This document shows, in pieces, positions 1 to 9,533 of a DNA stretch of 55,056 bases. Every line of letters starts with the position of its first letter. The first letter of the stretch is position 1. The notes below the pieces were generated by a model that did not search any database, was not told where the DNA came from, and was given only the letters and a program-made list of their open reading frames with translations. Made by a program: the position numbers and the translations under genes. The stretch lies in assembly GCA_023441965.1 (NCBI GenBank), contig JAEZNB010000073.1, positions 1 to 55,056 of the forward strand, written 5' to 3'. The DNA comes from Bacillota bacterium (GTDB lineage: Bacteria; Bacillota; Clostridia; Lachnospirales; Lachnospiraceae).

Positions 1-117
1 AGACCGAACAGAAAGCGATACGGTTGCCCGCCGTGCTTTCGGGTAGGTCGCGCAGAGCCGTATGGTAACATACGGACAAGATAGATGACCATCCAAGACA
101 GAACCCGGCTTATCGTG
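1..117 (+). ncRNA. rnpB: RNase P RNA, 3' end (partial at window edge)
   Basis: This is the catalytic RNA of RNase P, which trims the 5' leader from pre-tRNAs. The hallmark 3' segment GACAGAACCCGGCTTATCG at about 97-115, preceded by GATAGATGACCATCC, is the conserved closing part of bacterial RNase P RNA. The 5' part lies outside the window. A Rho-independent terminator follows at once. It is convergent with the minus-strand genes that start at 189. Confidence 0.88.
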
Positions 118-136
118 CTGCTCATACTATTTACTG

Positions 137-160
137 CCGCTATTACTAGCGGTTTTTTTT
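137..160 (+). terminator. Rho-independent terminator of rnpB
   Basis: A 5-bp stem (CCGCT at 137-141 with AGCGG at 148-152) is followed by eight T residues at 153-160. It sits about 20 nt after the end of the RNase P RNA. Confidence 0.85.
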
Positions 161-188
161 GCAAGAGCTTCGTGCGCGGAGCTTATTT

Positions 189-1853
189 TTATACCTTAAA
201 ACAGCTTCCGCCCACAAACTCCTTCAGAATTGAATTCTTGGGAACCGCTTCCGAGGGCGCTCCGATGAAGTAATCCAGGAACTTCAGCAGTCTCTTCGCT
301 TCCACATATTCCGGACAATCCCTATCGATACCGAACAAGATCGGCTCCGCATATTGCTTTAATATCGCCAGCTCATAAATCAGAGCAGAGTTGAACATAG
401 AATCCGCATCCTCCTGGAAGGGAAAGATATTCTCCTCTTCTCCCTTTCTGACCGAGGGCCACATATTGATGGTGTTTCTGGCAGATGCTCCTCTGGTTCT
501 GGCATCCCGGACCATTCGCCTTAAAAGTCTGCCGTCCGTGGTGGGAATCCGGTTATGCTCATCGATGTTCAGCTGAGTGAGCGCACTGATATAGATTTTA
601 TATTTGCTCTCTCTCGGCAGGGAATAGGACAGGGCATCATTCAGTCCATGGATTCCTTCAATCACCAGGATATCATCTGCTCCAAGCTGCAGCTCATTGC
701 CCTTGTATTCTCTTTTCCCCGAGATAAAGTTAAAGCTGGGCAGGTCTACTCTCTTACCGTTCATCAGGTCTGTCATATCCTGATTAAACTGCTCCAGGTC
801 TATGGCCTGCAGACTCTCGAAATTGTAGTTACCCTTCTCGTCCCTTGGGGTCCTCTCCCTATCCACAAAATAATTATCCACGGCAATCGGATGGGGCTTC
901 AGGCCATGGGCCTGCAGTTGGATGGAGAGCCGGTAGGAAAAGGTGGTCTTACCGGAGGAGGAGGGTCCCGCAATCATTATGAACTTTTTCCCTCCGGCAT
1001 TTTTGACTGCCTCGGCGATTTTGCTGATCTTCATCTCCTGCAGGGCCTCCTGCACCAAGATCAGATCATTTAGCTTCCCTTTGGCAATGGTATCATTTAA
1101 GGCCCCGACTGTCTCTATCTCCATCATCTTCGCCCATTCATTGGATTCCTTCATGGTATAGAAGAGCTTCCGATGGGGTACGAACTGTCCGATCTGCTCC
1201 GGTGCCTTTTCATTCGGAAGCAGGAGAAGAAAGCCGTCGTCGTAGGCAATCAGATCAAAATACTTTAGCATGCCCGTACTGGGAGGCATATAGCCGTAGT
1301 AATAATCCTCGAACCCATCCAGATTATAGATGTTCGCCTTGGATACCCTACGGTACTTGAACAGCTTTTCCTTATCAAACATGCGGTAGCAGCGGAAAAG
1401 CTCAATCGCATCCTCAGTCCCGATGCTTCTCTTTAAGAAGGGGATGTCCTTGGCAACGATGTCCTGCATTCTTTTCTTCACTGCAGCGATCCGCTCCTCA
1501 GTAATCGGCAGGGAACCGTCATAATCACAGTATAAGCCGTCACCGATGGAGTACTCCACGGACACCTTTCGCACATTTTCCGCCCCGAATTCTGCGTAGA
1601 ATGCCTTCAGCATGACCAAAATCATACCCCTCATATAGGTTTTATGACCGGCATCCTCTCTGGTGGTCACAAAACGGACCCGGCTATCCTGGGTAACCGG
1701 CTTAAACAGCTCTCTTAATTTATTATTTACAAAGGCCAGGATGATATCTGACGGGTAATCCTTCCGGAAATCCTCCGCGATACTCCTTAAGCTGGTGTTC
1801 ATCGGATATTCCCTGCTTATACCATTCACTTCAACCTTTACTGTCTGATTCAT
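189..1853 (-). CDS. Nucleoside (uridine) kinase-like protein with TGS and ThrRS-like N-terminal domains
   Basis: A 554-residue protein. Residues 1-65 look like a TGS domain, about 70-235 resemble the second additional domain of threonyl-tRNA synthetase, and the C-terminal half is a phosphoribulokinase/uridine kinase P-loop domain with Walker A GPSSSGKTT at 296-304. Family members are predicted to phosphorylate uridine or cytidine; the ThrRS-like part probably binds RNA or nucleotide, which is inference. A GGAGG site lies before the ATG. It is the last gene of the dgt-dnaG-rpoD-trmK group, 13 bp after trmK. The architecture is common in Clostridia. Confidence 0.85.
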   Translation of the reverse strand: MNQTVKVEVNGISREYPMNTSLRSIAEDFRKDYPSDIILAFVNNKLRELFKPVTQDSRVRFVTTREDAGHKTYMRGMILVMLKAFYAEFGAENVRKVSVEYSIGDGLYCDYDGSLPITEERIAAVKKRMQDIVAKDIPFLKRSIGTEDAIELFRCYRMFDKEKLFKYRRVSKANIYNLDGFEDYYYGYMPPSTGMLKYFDLIAYDDGFLLLLPNEKAPEQIGQFVPHRKLFYTMKESNEWAKMMEIETVGALNDTIAKGKLNDLILVQEALQEMKISKIAEAVKNAGGKKFIMIAGPSSSGKTTFSYRLSIQLQAHGLKPHPIAVDNYFVDRERTPRDEKGNYNFESLQAIDLEQFNQDMTDLMNGKRVDLPSFNFISGKREYKGNELQLGADDILVIEGIHGLNDALSYSLPRESKYKIYISALTQLNIDEHNRIPTTDGRLLRRMVRDARTRGASARNTINMWPSVRKGEEENIFPFQEDADSMFNSALIYELAILKQYAEPILFGIDRDCPEYVEAKRLLKFLDYFIGAPSEAVPKNSILKEFVGGSCFKV

Positions 1854-1866
1854 ACTCTATTCCTCC

Positions 1867-2583
1867 TCACTCTTCATAATATTGGAGGCTGCGGTTAATC
1901 AACCCAAGCTCCTCCTCGATTTCCTTCTGCCGCAGCAGGGACTGTTCTGTGGAATACTCCGACAGGGCTCGATTGATATTCTCCAGCTGGCGCTTTTCCC
2001 GGATCAGAAACTCTCTCAGCACCGGATGCCTCTGTTCCGGCAGGAGCCTCCCATAAAAGGAATGCTCCGGCCTCATAAGCTCATAGGGCTTGGTGTCTCT
2101 TATCCGCCTGCCTGCCTCCGCTTTCATACAGATGTAATATTTACCGTCCTCTGTCAGCATATTCTCGGCCGTAATATAGAAGCCGTAAGCACCAAGCATA
2201 TCTCTTACGAGATGTATTTCCGACTGGGGCTGCAGGATCAGCTCCTCCGTAGTCATCAGTACCTCCGGCCGGCTGCTAAGGATCTGCTTCATCAGCACTC
2301 CTCCCATACCGGCAATCAGGATCGTAGCTGCTTCATCGGGCTGCAGCAGTTGAATTCCGTCAGATCTGCGGGTCTCGATCCTAGCCTCACACCCATATTT
2401 TCTTATGTTCTCCTGCGCCTTCTCCAAGGGTCCCCGGTTAATGTCCATGGCAATGATATGGGGGGACAGCCCTTTCTTCGCCAGATAGATGGAAATATAG
2501 GCATGGTCACAGCCCACATCGGCAACTCTGTTCCCCGGTGTCACCAGATCTGCTACTGCCTGTAAACGCTTTGATAGCTGCAT
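1867..2583 (-). CDS. trmK: tRNA (adenine(22)-N1)-methyltransferase TrmK
   Basis: A 238-residue class I SAM-dependent methyltransferase of the TrmK/YqfN family, which makes m1A22 in tRNA. The SAM-binding motif appears as VADVGCDHAYISIYLA near residues 19-34, and the catalytic-loop region contains ILIAGMGG near 88-95, as in this family. Length matches the family (about 230). It lies between rpoD and the nucleoside kinase, as in many Firmicutes where trmK follows sigA. A purine-rich ribosome site (GGAGAGAG) precedes the ATG. Confidence 0.9.
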   Translation of the reverse strand: MQLSKRLQAVADLVTPGNRVADVGCDHAYISIYLAKKGLSPHIIAMDINRGPLEKAQENIRKYGCEARIETRRSDGIQLLQPDEAATILIAGMGGVLMKQILSSRPEVLMTTEELILQPQSEIHLVRDMLGAYGFYITAENMLTEDGKYYICMKAEAGRRIRDTKPYELMRPEHSFYGRLLPEQRHPVLREFLIREKRQLENINRALSEYSTEQSLLRQKEIEEELGLINRSLQYYEE

Positions 2584-2900
2584 AATCTCTCTCCGTTGTT
2601 TGTCCTCCGGTCCAAAGGCCGGTGCAATGATAGCTTTCTTAATTAACTATGTTATCATAATTATGCAGGAAATGCCAACTTAAAAATCACCGCTTTCCCT
2701 TCCAGAGCCCTGTTTTGCTTGGTCCGGCAGCGTAAGCAGTTTAAGAGCTATAACCTGTAAATGTTAAATATAAGAGGCAGCCTTTAAGTTCCCCTTCCCA
2801 CTGTCTGTAAAGCAACTGGTGATGAGGGTGCATTATCGGTGCCTCTTGCGGTATCAGGCAGTAGACTTATGGACTGCCTGTAAATCTTAAGTCTATCCTT
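2584..2900. other. Intergenic region between rpoD and trmK
   Basis: No gene is seen in these 317 bases. An inverted repeat at 2855-2880 (CAGGCAGT with ACTGCCTG) lies just after the rpoD stop on the minus strand. It has no T-run, so it is a weak terminator at best. A second, more distant pair (AAGAGGCA near 2772 with TGCCTCTT near 2840) could enclose a structured stretch. A possible trmK promoter is listed separately. Confidence 0.5.
2649..2678 (-). promoter_or_regulatory. Possible sigma-A promoter upstream of trmK
   Basis: On the minus strand a TTGGCA -35 box (2673-2678) and a TAACAT -10 box (2649-2654) are separated by 18 nt, about 65 nt upstream of the trmK start. The -10 box is imperfect, so this is tentative. 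Confidence 0.4.
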
Positions 2901-3995
2901 CTATTCCAGATAATCCTTCAGCTTTCTGCTGCGGCTCGGATGTCTTAACTTACGCAGGGCCTTGGCTTCGATCTGACGGATTCTTTCTCTTGTTACATTG
3001 AATTCCTTTCCCACTTCCTCCAGGGTACGAGCCCGGCCATCATCCAGTCCGAAGCGCAGTCTAAGAACCTTCTGCTCTCTCTCGGTCAGGGTGCCGAGTA
3101 CCTCTACCAGCTGCTCCTTCAGTAAAGTGAAGGCTGCGGCATCTGCCGGAACCGGGACATTGTCATCCTGAATGAAATCACCCAAGTGGCTGTCTTCCTC
3201 TTCACCGATGGGAGTCTCTAAGGATACAGGCTCCTGTGATATCTTCTGAATCTCCCGGACACGGTCCACAGGCATATTCATTACCTCAGAGATTTCCTCC
3301 GGAGAGGGCTCCCTGCCAAGCTCCTGTAAGAGCTGTCTCTGGACTCTGGTCAACTTATTGATTGTCTCCACCATATGAACAGGAATACGGATTGTCCTTG
3401 CCTGGTCGGCGATAGCCCTCGTAATTGCCTGCCTGATCCACCAGGTAGCATAAGTACTGAATTTATAGCCCTTACGGTAATCGAATTTCTCCACAGCCTT
3501 GATCAGACCAAGGTTCCCTTCCTGGATCAGATCAAGGAAAAGCATGCCTCTGCCGACATAACGCTTTGCTATGCTGACCACCAGACGGAGGTTGGCTTCT
3601 GCCAGCCTCTTCTTCGCATAGTCATCCCCGTCCTCCATCTTCCTGGCAAGCTCAATCTCCTCATCCGCATTTAGGAGTGGTACCTTACCGATCTCCTTCA
3701 GATACATACGGACAGGATCTTCAATATTAATGCCTTCCGGAATCGTTAAATCTATGGGCTCCAGGTCTTCATCCTCGTCCAGGATGATATCCTCCTCATC
3801 CTCCTCGGAGATCCTCAAAACATCTACATTATGCTTGTCCAGGTAATCATAAATTTTTTCGATCCGCTGCGGATCCAGCTCCATATCTGCGAAAAAATCA
3901 TTGACCTCCTGAAATTCCAAGACATTCTTCTTCTTTTCGGCAAAGACAAGCAACTCCTTCAGTCTCTCTGTAAATTTCGCAATATTCTCGTCCAT
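2901..3995 (-). CDS. rpoD: RNA polymerase primary sigma factor RpoD/SigA
   Basis: A 364-residue housekeeping sigma-70. Region 1.2 is DPVRMYLKEIGKVPLL. Region 2 holds the DLIQEGNLGL core-binding motif and the -10-recognition helix around YKFSTYATWWIRQAI. Region 4 ends with VTRERIRQIEAKALRKLR, the -35 helix-turn-helix. The N-terminal region 1.1-like part is short and acidic, as in Firmicutes SigA (about 370 residues). It follows dnaG with about 90 bp between, the classic macromolecular synthesis arrangement. An AAGGAAGG ribosome site precedes the ATG. Confidence 0.97.
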   Translation of the reverse strand: MDENIAKFTERLKELLVFAEKKKNVLEFQEVNDFFADMELDPQRIEKIYDYLDKHNVDVLRISEEDEEDIILDEDEDLEPIDLTIPEGINIEDPVRMYLKEIGKVPLLNADEEIELARKMEDGDDYAKKRLAEANLRLVVSIAKRYVGRGMLFLDLIQEGNLGLIKAVEKFDYRKGYKFSTYATWWIRQAITRAIADQARTIRIPVHMVETINKLTRVQRQLLQELGREPSPEEISEVMNMPVDRVREIQKISQEPVSLETPIGEEEDSHLGDFIQDDNVPVPADAAAFTLLKEQLVEVLGTLTEREQKVLRLRFGLDDGRARTLEEVGKEFNVTRERIRQIEAKALRKLRHPSRSRKLKDYLE

Positions 3996-4084
3996 AGATA
4001 ATCCTTCCTTCTTAAACTCTTTTTATATTCTAACCATCATTTGATGAAATATGCAAATCCTGCTATCCGGCAGAACCGCTCCAT

Positions 4085-5875
4085 CTATGACAGCAGTTTT
4101 GACAGGTTCCTCTTTAGCTCCGCCTTCTGTAGAATAATTTTCTGTAACAGGGCAGTATCATTCTCTTCTATCGCTTTTATACTCTGCTTGTCCAGACTGT
4201 TTTCCTTCAGTCTAAGGATCGTATCATACAAGGCCTTCTGCATCCCGGCTTCATCCATCTCTCCCTGAATACCGGCAGAGAACAGGGCCGCCACCTCTGA
4301 TTGCTCCTCCTTACTGCCAAAACAGCTGATGATCTTCGCCGGCTTCACCTCTCCCGCTGTCTCATGCTCACGAAAGACCAGTCTGGCGACCTCCGTATAG
4401 ATGCCTTCGGTAAAGTCCTCCGGTCCAAGGATCCCCTTTACCTTATCAAAGAGAGAAGTGTCCTCGATCAGCCAGGTGAGCATCAGCTTCTGTGACTTGG
4501 ATATTCCATCCTCCGGTCCCTTCCGTTGCTTCGCCGAATCCTGACGGGGCTCCTTCGTCTCACTCACTCCGACAACGATCTGGGAACCAAAGCGGTTGAC
4601 CAGCCTCCTCAGCAGCTCCACATCAATCTGATAGGTCTTCGCTACAGCATCCATATAGAAATTGCGTTCCAGCTCCTCCGGAAAGCCCAGCAGCTTCTTA
4701 GCAAGCTCATGGAAAAATCTCGTCTTCTGCTCCGGGTCGCTTAAGTCAAAGCTCCTCTGCAATATCTCCATCTCAAAGAAGAAGCTGCTCTTTGCCTCAG
4801 CTATTCTCTTTTTATATTCCTCTGCGCCCAGGGCCTTGATGAATTCATCCGGATCCTTATAGGGGGCCATATTGATTACCTTAATCGTCAGGCCCGCTTC
4901 CTTTAGAATCGGGATTGCCCGAAGGGCTGCCTGTGTTCCGGCTTCATCGCTGTCGAAGGTCAGGTAAACCTCATTCGTATAGCGCTTCAGCAGATTGGCA
5001 TGGAATATGGTGAAGGCCGTACCCAGGGAAGCCACCGCATTCGCAAAGCCAGCCTGATGCAGGGCAATGACATCCATATAGCCTTCACAAATCAGGATAA
5101 AGGAGGCTCTGGAGCTTCTGGCAAAATTCAGACCATACAGGTTCCTGCTCTTATCAAATATCCTGGTTTCAGGGGAGTTCAGGTATTTGGGTACTTCGGG
5201 TCCCGCCTTGCCCATAATACGGCCGCCAAACCCAATGACCCGGTGGTTGGCATCCATGATCGGAAACATGACGCGGTCCCAGAATTTATCGAAGCCACCC
5301 CTCTTCTCCATATAGGAAACCAAACCGGATTGCTTCAGAAAATCATCCTCGTAGCCGAGTCCCTTCAGGTAACGATAGAGGTCATCGCTAATGTTATTCG
5401 CATAGCCCAGTCCGAATTGCCGGATTGTCTCTTCCGTCAGCCCACGGTTTAACAGATATTCCCGGGCAGCTTGTCCCCGAGAGGATTTTAGCTGGTAATA
5501 AAAATACTTCGCCGCTTCCTTATTTACCTCCAGCAGCCTGCTCTTTAAATCAGCCAGCCTTCTGGCTTCCTCGGAATATTCCTGCTCGGGAAGCTTGATC
5601 CCCGCCCGTTCCGCCAGGAGCTTCAAGGCTTCCAGGAAGGTATAATTCTCATATTCCATAATAAAGGTAAATACATTTCCACCGACACCGCAGCCAAAGC
5701 AGTGATACATCTGTTTGGATGCACTCACCGAGAAGGAGGGCGTCTTTTCGTTATGGAAGGGGCAAAGTCCCATATGGTTGCTTCCCTTTTTTTGCAATCT
5801 TATGTAGGAGCCGATAATGCCCACAATATCACTTCTGCTCCTGACCTCTTCAACTAGCTCTTCCGGGTATAACAA
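4085..5875 (-). CDS. dnaG: DNA primase DnaG
   Basis: Primase that makes RNA primers for Okazaki fragments. It has the CHC2 zinc finger (CPFHNEKTPSF then HCFGCGVGG), the RNA polymerase fold with Toprim motifs (ILICEGYMDVIAL and LTFDSDEAG), and a C-terminal helicase-binding part. I place the start at TTG 5875, reading MLYPEELVEEV, because GGGAGG lies 8 nt upstream and known primases start at this point. The alternative GTG at 5884 overlaps the ribosome site. Length is about 596 residues, normal for the family. It lies between dgt and rpoD. Confidence 0.95.
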   Translation of the reverse strand: MLYPEELVEEVRSRSDIVGIIGSYIRLQKKGSNHMGLCPFHNEKTPSFSVSASKQMYHCFGCGVGGNVFTFIMEYENYTFLEALKLLAERAGIKLPEQEYSEEARRLADLKSRLLEVNKEAAKYFYYQLKSSRGQAAREYLLNRGLTEETIRQFGLGYANNISDDLYRYLKGLGYEDDFLKQSGLVSYMEKRGGFDKFWDRVMFPIMDANHRVIGFGGRIMGKAGPEVPKYLNSPETRIFDKSRNLYGLNFARSSRASFILICEGYMDVIALHQAGFANAVASLGTAFTIFHANLLKRYTNEVYLTFDSDEAGTQAALRAIPILKEAGLTIKVINMAPYKDPDEFIKALGAEEYKKRIAEAKSSFFFEMEILQRSFDLSDPEQKTRFFHELAKKLLGFPEELERNFYMDAVAKTYQIDVELLRRLVNRFGSQIVVGVSETKEPRQDSAKQRKGPEDGISKSQKLMLTWLIEDTSLFDKVKGILGPEDFTEGIYTEVARLVFREHETAGEVKPAKIISCFGSKEEQSEVAALFSAGIQGEMDEAGMQKALYDTILRLKENSLDKQSIKAIEENDTALLQKIILQKAELKRNLSKLLS

Positions 5876-5905
5876 TCCGTGCACCTCCCAATGCTTTCAT
5901 GGTCA

Positions 5906-6928
5906 CTAATAGACACTCCATGCCGATGGAATCATCAAATCCTTGAACTTGGTCACCGCATAGCGGTCCGTCATACCTGCGATATAATCGCAGACAACCT
6001 GGTGGGGCGGCTCCTTCAGCTGTTCCATCCGGATATAGAACTCCTCCGGAAGCTGATCCAAGTGCTCGGTATAATATTGGAACAGCCGTTCCAGAAGGCG
6101 CTCCGCCTTCTCCTCCTGGCTCTTTGCCTTTTTATTCAGGTAGACACTCTCAAACATAAATTCCCGGAGCCGCTTCATAGCCGCTTCGATCTCCGGAGAC
6201 ATGATAATATCATTCCGGTTCTCACTATTACTGACAATGTTATGAATCATCGTATTCAACCGTTCTTCCAGGCTGTGGCCCAGCACATCGGTGTATTCCC
6301 TCGGAATCTCCTCCTCGGATATAATCTGACCTCGGATGGCATCGTCAATGTCATGATTGATGTATGCAATCTTATCACACAATCTGACGATCTTCCCCTC
6401 CAGCGTAGAGGGCTTACCGGCTGTCTGATGATTCCGAATCCCATCCCTGACCTCCCAGGTAAGGTTTAATCCTCTCCCACGCTTCTCCAGGCATTCCACC
6501 ACCCGTATGCTCTGCAGATGGTGCTGAAAGCCATCGGGACAGATCCGGTTCAGGGCTCTCTCTCCCGCATGCCCGAAGGGAGTATGCCCCAGATCATGGC
6601 CTAAGGCAATGGCTTCTGTCAGGTCCTCATTCAGTCTTAGGGCTTTCGCTATCGTTCTGGCAATCTGGGATACCTCCAGGGTATGGGTCAGTCTGGTCCG
6701 ATAATGGTCACCCTCCGGGGCCAGAAAAACCTGTGTCTTATCCTTCAGCCTGCGAAAGGCCTTAGAATGGATAATTCTGTCCCTGTCCCGCTGAAAGACC
6801 GGCCGAATGTCGCAGGCTTCCTCAAAGACATCCCTGCCCTTGGAACAATCGGAAAATGCAGCATAAGGACTTAGTATTTCATGTTCTCTTTGCTCCAGCT
6901 TCTGTCTGATATTCAAACTACGTTCCAT
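5906..6928 (-). CDS. dgt: Deoxyguanosinetriphosphate triphosphohydrolase-like protein (HD superfamily)
   Basis: A 340-residue dNTP triphosphohydrolase of the Dgt/SAMHD1-like HD family, predicted to cut dNTPs to nucleoside plus triphosphate. The metal site is visible: His in THTLEVSQIAR, the HD pair in ALGHDLGHTPFGHAGE, and the distal Asp in LCDKIAYINHDIDDA. The ATG at 6928 is preferred over an in-frame GTG at 6934 because GGAGG lies 5 nt before it. It sits directly upstream of dnaG, as in many Clostridia. Confidence 0.9.
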   Translation of the reverse strand: MERSLNIRQKLEQREHEILSPYAAFSDCSKGRDVFEEACDIRPVFQRDRDRIIHSKAFRRLKDKTQVFLAPEGDHYRTRLTHTLEVSQIARTIAKALRLNEDLTEAIALGHDLGHTPFGHAGERALNRICPDGFQHHLQSIRVVECLEKRGRGLNLTWEVRDGIRNHQTAGKPSTLEGKIVRLCDKIAYINHDIDDAIRGQIISEEEIPREYTDVLGHSLEERLNTMIHNIVSNSENRNDIIMSPEIEAAMKRLREFMFESVYLNKKAKSQEEKAERLLERLFQYYTEHLDQLPEEFYIRMEQLKEPPHQVVCDYIAGMTDRYAVTKFKDLMIPSAWSVY

Positions 6929-6971
6929 AGACACCTCCTATTCCCCATCAGCGATGATAGCCTCCTGAAAA

Positions 6972-7013
6972 ACAAGGCTGAGCCTCCTGTTACGAAGCTC
7001 AGCCGTTCCTCCT
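6972..7013. repeat. Dispersed intergenic repeat, copy 1
   Basis: This block shares ACAAGG, GAG, TCCT, the 10-mer CGAAGCTCAG and GTTC in the same order and near-identical spacing with 30816-30860, roughly three quarters identical by eye. Both copies are intergenic and can fold into hairpins. The rest of the gap 6929-7211 contains a small palindrome (TGCTGA/TCAGCA near 7106-7120) and no gene. Confidence 0.45.
6976..7004 (-). terminator. Rho-independent terminator downstream of the feo unit
   Basis: An 8-bp stem (GGCTGAGC at 6976-6983 with GCTCAGCC at 6997-7004) is followed on the minus strand by TTGTTTTT. It lies between the Cys-rich feo gene and dgt and would stop feo transcription. The same sequence block recurs near 30816-30860. 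Confidence 0.7.
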
Positions 7014-7211
7014 GATCAAAGCCTCATCCACTCGCTTTAGGATGACGCTTCTCACTCTAGCCATAGAAAGATCCGTCGGTAAGAACATTATCGAGCTTAA
7101 TATTGCTGAATGATCAGCAAAATATTCATAAGGCAAATTCGCACCTATACTACTAATATTCTACAAGGTCTTCCTATTTCCTTTTTTACTTTTAAAGAAA
7201 TATCAAATAAT

Positions 7212-7352
7212 CTATTTTCCGCACTTCTCTCTCGCGCTGCATCCGGAACAGCCTCCGCAGCAGCTTTTTCCTGCCTTCAGATCCTTTCCCTTCCTATATA
7301 TAACGAAGCCGGTATATCCCAGGATAATAACAGCTATGATAATCTCAACCAT
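7212..7352 (-). CDS. FeoB-associated Cys-rich membrane protein
   Basis: A 46-residue protein. One hydrophobic helix spans residues 3-18 (EIIIAVIILGYTGFVI). A basic stretch and a Cys-rich tail follow, with CCGGCSGC at 31-38 and one further Cys. This matches the small FeoB-associated Cys-rich family that follows feoB in Firmicutes. GGAGG (7359-7363) lies 6 nt before the ATG at 7352. It begins about 80 bp after the feoB stop. The tail may bind ferrous iron or organise FeoB, but its biochemical role is not established. Confidence 0.85.
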   Translation of the reverse strand: MVEIIIAVIILGYTGFVIYRKGKDLKAGKSCCGGCSGCSAREKCGK

Positions 7353-7434
7353 ATACAGCCTCCAATCTAATGATATATCAATACTATATGAAGCTATCCT
7401 GAAATTGGTCAGTCATTACAGGAGTAGCAGGCAT

Positions 7435-9489
7435 CTATGCAAACAGGCTGCCAATCTGGTATACCAGAGTCGAAATCAGCATGGCAACGCCCAGCTGGAA
7501 CAGGATGGTAAATATCGTCCACTTCGCCGACCTCATCTCCCTCTGGATAACACCGATGGTGGCGGCGCAGGGAATATAGAGCAGACTGAAAACCATGAGA
7601 GAATAAGCATTCAGCGCTCCAAAACCGATACCGGACAGGATCTCGGTCAGACTTGCCATGCCATCCGGTGATGTAATATTTGCCACACCAAATAATACAC
7701 TGAAGCTGGAAACCACCACTTCCTTAGCCGCAATACCGGAGATCAGGGCAACTACGATCTGCCACATCCCAAGACCGGCAGGTACCAGTAAGGGTGACAG
7801 GGTCTTACCGAGCATGGCGCCGAAGCTTTCGCTCATATCTGTTACCATACCTCCGGGTCCGAAGTTTAAGACAAACCAGATTACCACGGAGGCAGCAAAT
7901 ATCGTTGTTCCGGCCTTGGTCAGATATTCCTTCACCTTCTCCCAGACATAGATCAGGATCGTCCGGGCATTGGGTGCCTTGTATTCCGGAAGCTCAATCA
8001 GCAGGGTATTGGTACTCTTCTGTTCCGTATTCTTATGCATAATGTAGGCTACAAGGATTGCCACTGCGATACCGATCAGATACATGGAATAAGCAGCAAT
8101 CATCGCATACCTTCCGAAAAACATCTCAGAGAAGAGGACATAAATCGGCAATCTGGCACTGCAGGACATGAAAGGTGTCACCAGGATGGTTCTTCTCCGG
8201 TCCTGCATGTTCTCCAGGGATCTGGAGGCCATGATGGCAGGCACTGTACAGCCAAAGCCCAGCAGCATGGGAATAAAGGCCCTGCCGGAAAGTCCCAGCT
8301 TACCCATAAGTCCATCCATGACATAGGCAACCCTGGCCATGTACCCACTGTCCTCCAGAAATGCCAAGGCAAGAAAGAGCATAAATATATTGGGCAGGAA
8401 GGTCAGTATACCACCGACTCCGGCTACGATACCGTCAATAATCAGGGAGGTAAGGAAGTCTCCGGCACCCACCCGCTCCAACAGACCAAGCATGGCGGCA
8501 GAGAAGTTTTCCAATCCCACCTCAAAATAGCCCTTAATAAAATCTCCTACCTGGAAGGTGAGTATGAAGACCAGAGCCATAATCCCCAGGAAAATCGGAA
8601 GTCCGAAAAAGGGATGCGTAAGAATCCGGTCCACCTTATCTGTCGTAGCGGCCTTTTTGCTCTTATTAACAACTACCTCTTCCACTATTTCTTCAATAAA
8701 GTCGTATTTCTGATTGATGATATCCTCTTCATAGCTCCGGTCCAGGATCTGACCCAGCTCCAGCGGATATCTCCCCAGGATGGTCTTATCCATCTCCAGG
8801 ATCTTGATGGCATGCCAACGCAGATTTTCAATATGTACATATTGCTTCTTCAGGAGTTCACTGATTTCATCAATCTTATCCTCTATCTTGGCATCATATA
8901 CCACGGGATATTCGGCATGATGCTCATGTTTGTGCTTACCTCCGGTCTGTTTCAAGCTGCCGTGATGGTGCTCCAGCTTATGGTCAAGCGTTTTCTCCTT
9001 ATGGTGGGCGACTGTATGCATCAGAATATCCAGACCGGTCTTTCTTCTGGCCGATACCGGAATAACCGGAATCCCCAGCATTTCGGGAAGGCGGTGGAGG
9101 TCAATCTCCATACCTCTCTGCTCAACGATATCCATCATATTCAGGGCAAGTATCACAGGCTTCCCCAACTCGATCAGCTGCAGGGTCAGATAGAGATTGC
9201 GCTCAAGGCTGGAAGCATCGACAATGTTTACAATCACATCCACATCGGAATGGAGGATGAATTCTCTGGTCAGTCTTTCTTCCATTGTATAGGAAGTAAG
9301 ACTGTAGATACCGGGCAGATCTACCAGCTTATACTTGATGTCATGATATTTGAAGGCTCCCTCCTTCTTCTCAACAGTTACCCCCGGCCAATTGGCTACC
9401 TTTAAATTGGCACCGGTATATGCATTGAATAAGGTGGTCTTACCGCAGTTCGGATTACCGACGAAACCGACATGAATCTCTTTCTTCAT
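7435..9489 (-). CDS. feoB: Ferrous iron transporter FeoB
   Basis: An inner-membrane Fe(II) transporter of about 684 residues. The N-terminal G domain shows G1 GNPNCGKTT, G3 DLPG and G4 NMMD. A His-rich linker (KLEHHHGSLK, GGKHKHEHH) lies near residues 170-190. Then come the Gate-type membrane halves (FLPNIFMLFLALAFLEDSGYMARVA-type segments, GFGCTVPA). I start it at ATG 9489 (MKKEIHVGF), which has AAGG 8 nt upstream. The longer frame to 9570 overlaps feoA. Co-transcribed with feoA and Fur-controlled by its promoter. Confidence 0.95.
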   Translation of the reverse strand: MKKEIHVGFVGNPNCGKTTLFNAYTGANLKVANWPGVTVEKKEGAFKYHDIKYKLVDLPGIYSLTSYTMEERLTREFILHSDVDVIVNIVDASSLERNLYLTLQLIELGKPVILALNMMDIVEQRGMEIDLHRLPEMLGIPVIPVSARRKTGLDILMHTVAHHKEKTLDHKLEHHHGSLKQTGGKHKHEHHAEYPVVYDAKIEDKIDEISELLKKQYVHIENLRWHAIKILEMDKTILGRYPLELGQILDRSYEEDIINQKYDFIEEIVEEVVVNKSKKAATTDKVDRILTHPFFGLPIFLGIMALVFILTFQVGDFIKGYFEVGLENFSAAMLGLLERVGAGDFLTSLIIDGIVAGVGGILTFLPNIFMLFLALAFLEDSGYMARVAYVMDGLMGKLGLSGRAFIPMLLGFGCTVPAIMASRSLENMQDRRRTILVTPFMSCSARLPIYVLFSEMFFGRYAMIAAYSMYLIGIAVAILVAYIMHKNTEQKSTNTLLIELPEYKAPNARTILIYVWEKVKEYLTKAGTTIFAASVVIWFVLNFGPGGMVTDMSESFGAMLGKTLSPLLVPAGLGMWQIVVALISGIAAKEVVVSSFSVLFGVANITSPDGMASLTEILSGIGFGALNAYSLMVFSLLYIPCAATIGVIQREMRSAKWTIFTILFQLGVAMLISTLVYQIGSLFA

Positions 9490-9533
9490 ATTAAAAACCT
9501 TGCCTTCCTTTTCCTTATTATCGTGCGAATGAA

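Noticed and set aside
85..273. Plus-strand 62-codon frame at the left edge
   Set aside because: It begins inside the RNase P RNA, runs through its terminator and overlaps the nucleoside kinase on the other strand.
8035..9405. Plus-strand frame of 456 codons
   Set aside because: Long but exactly antisense to feoB, with no ribosome site and a composition that fits no protein family (many His, Gln and Gly).
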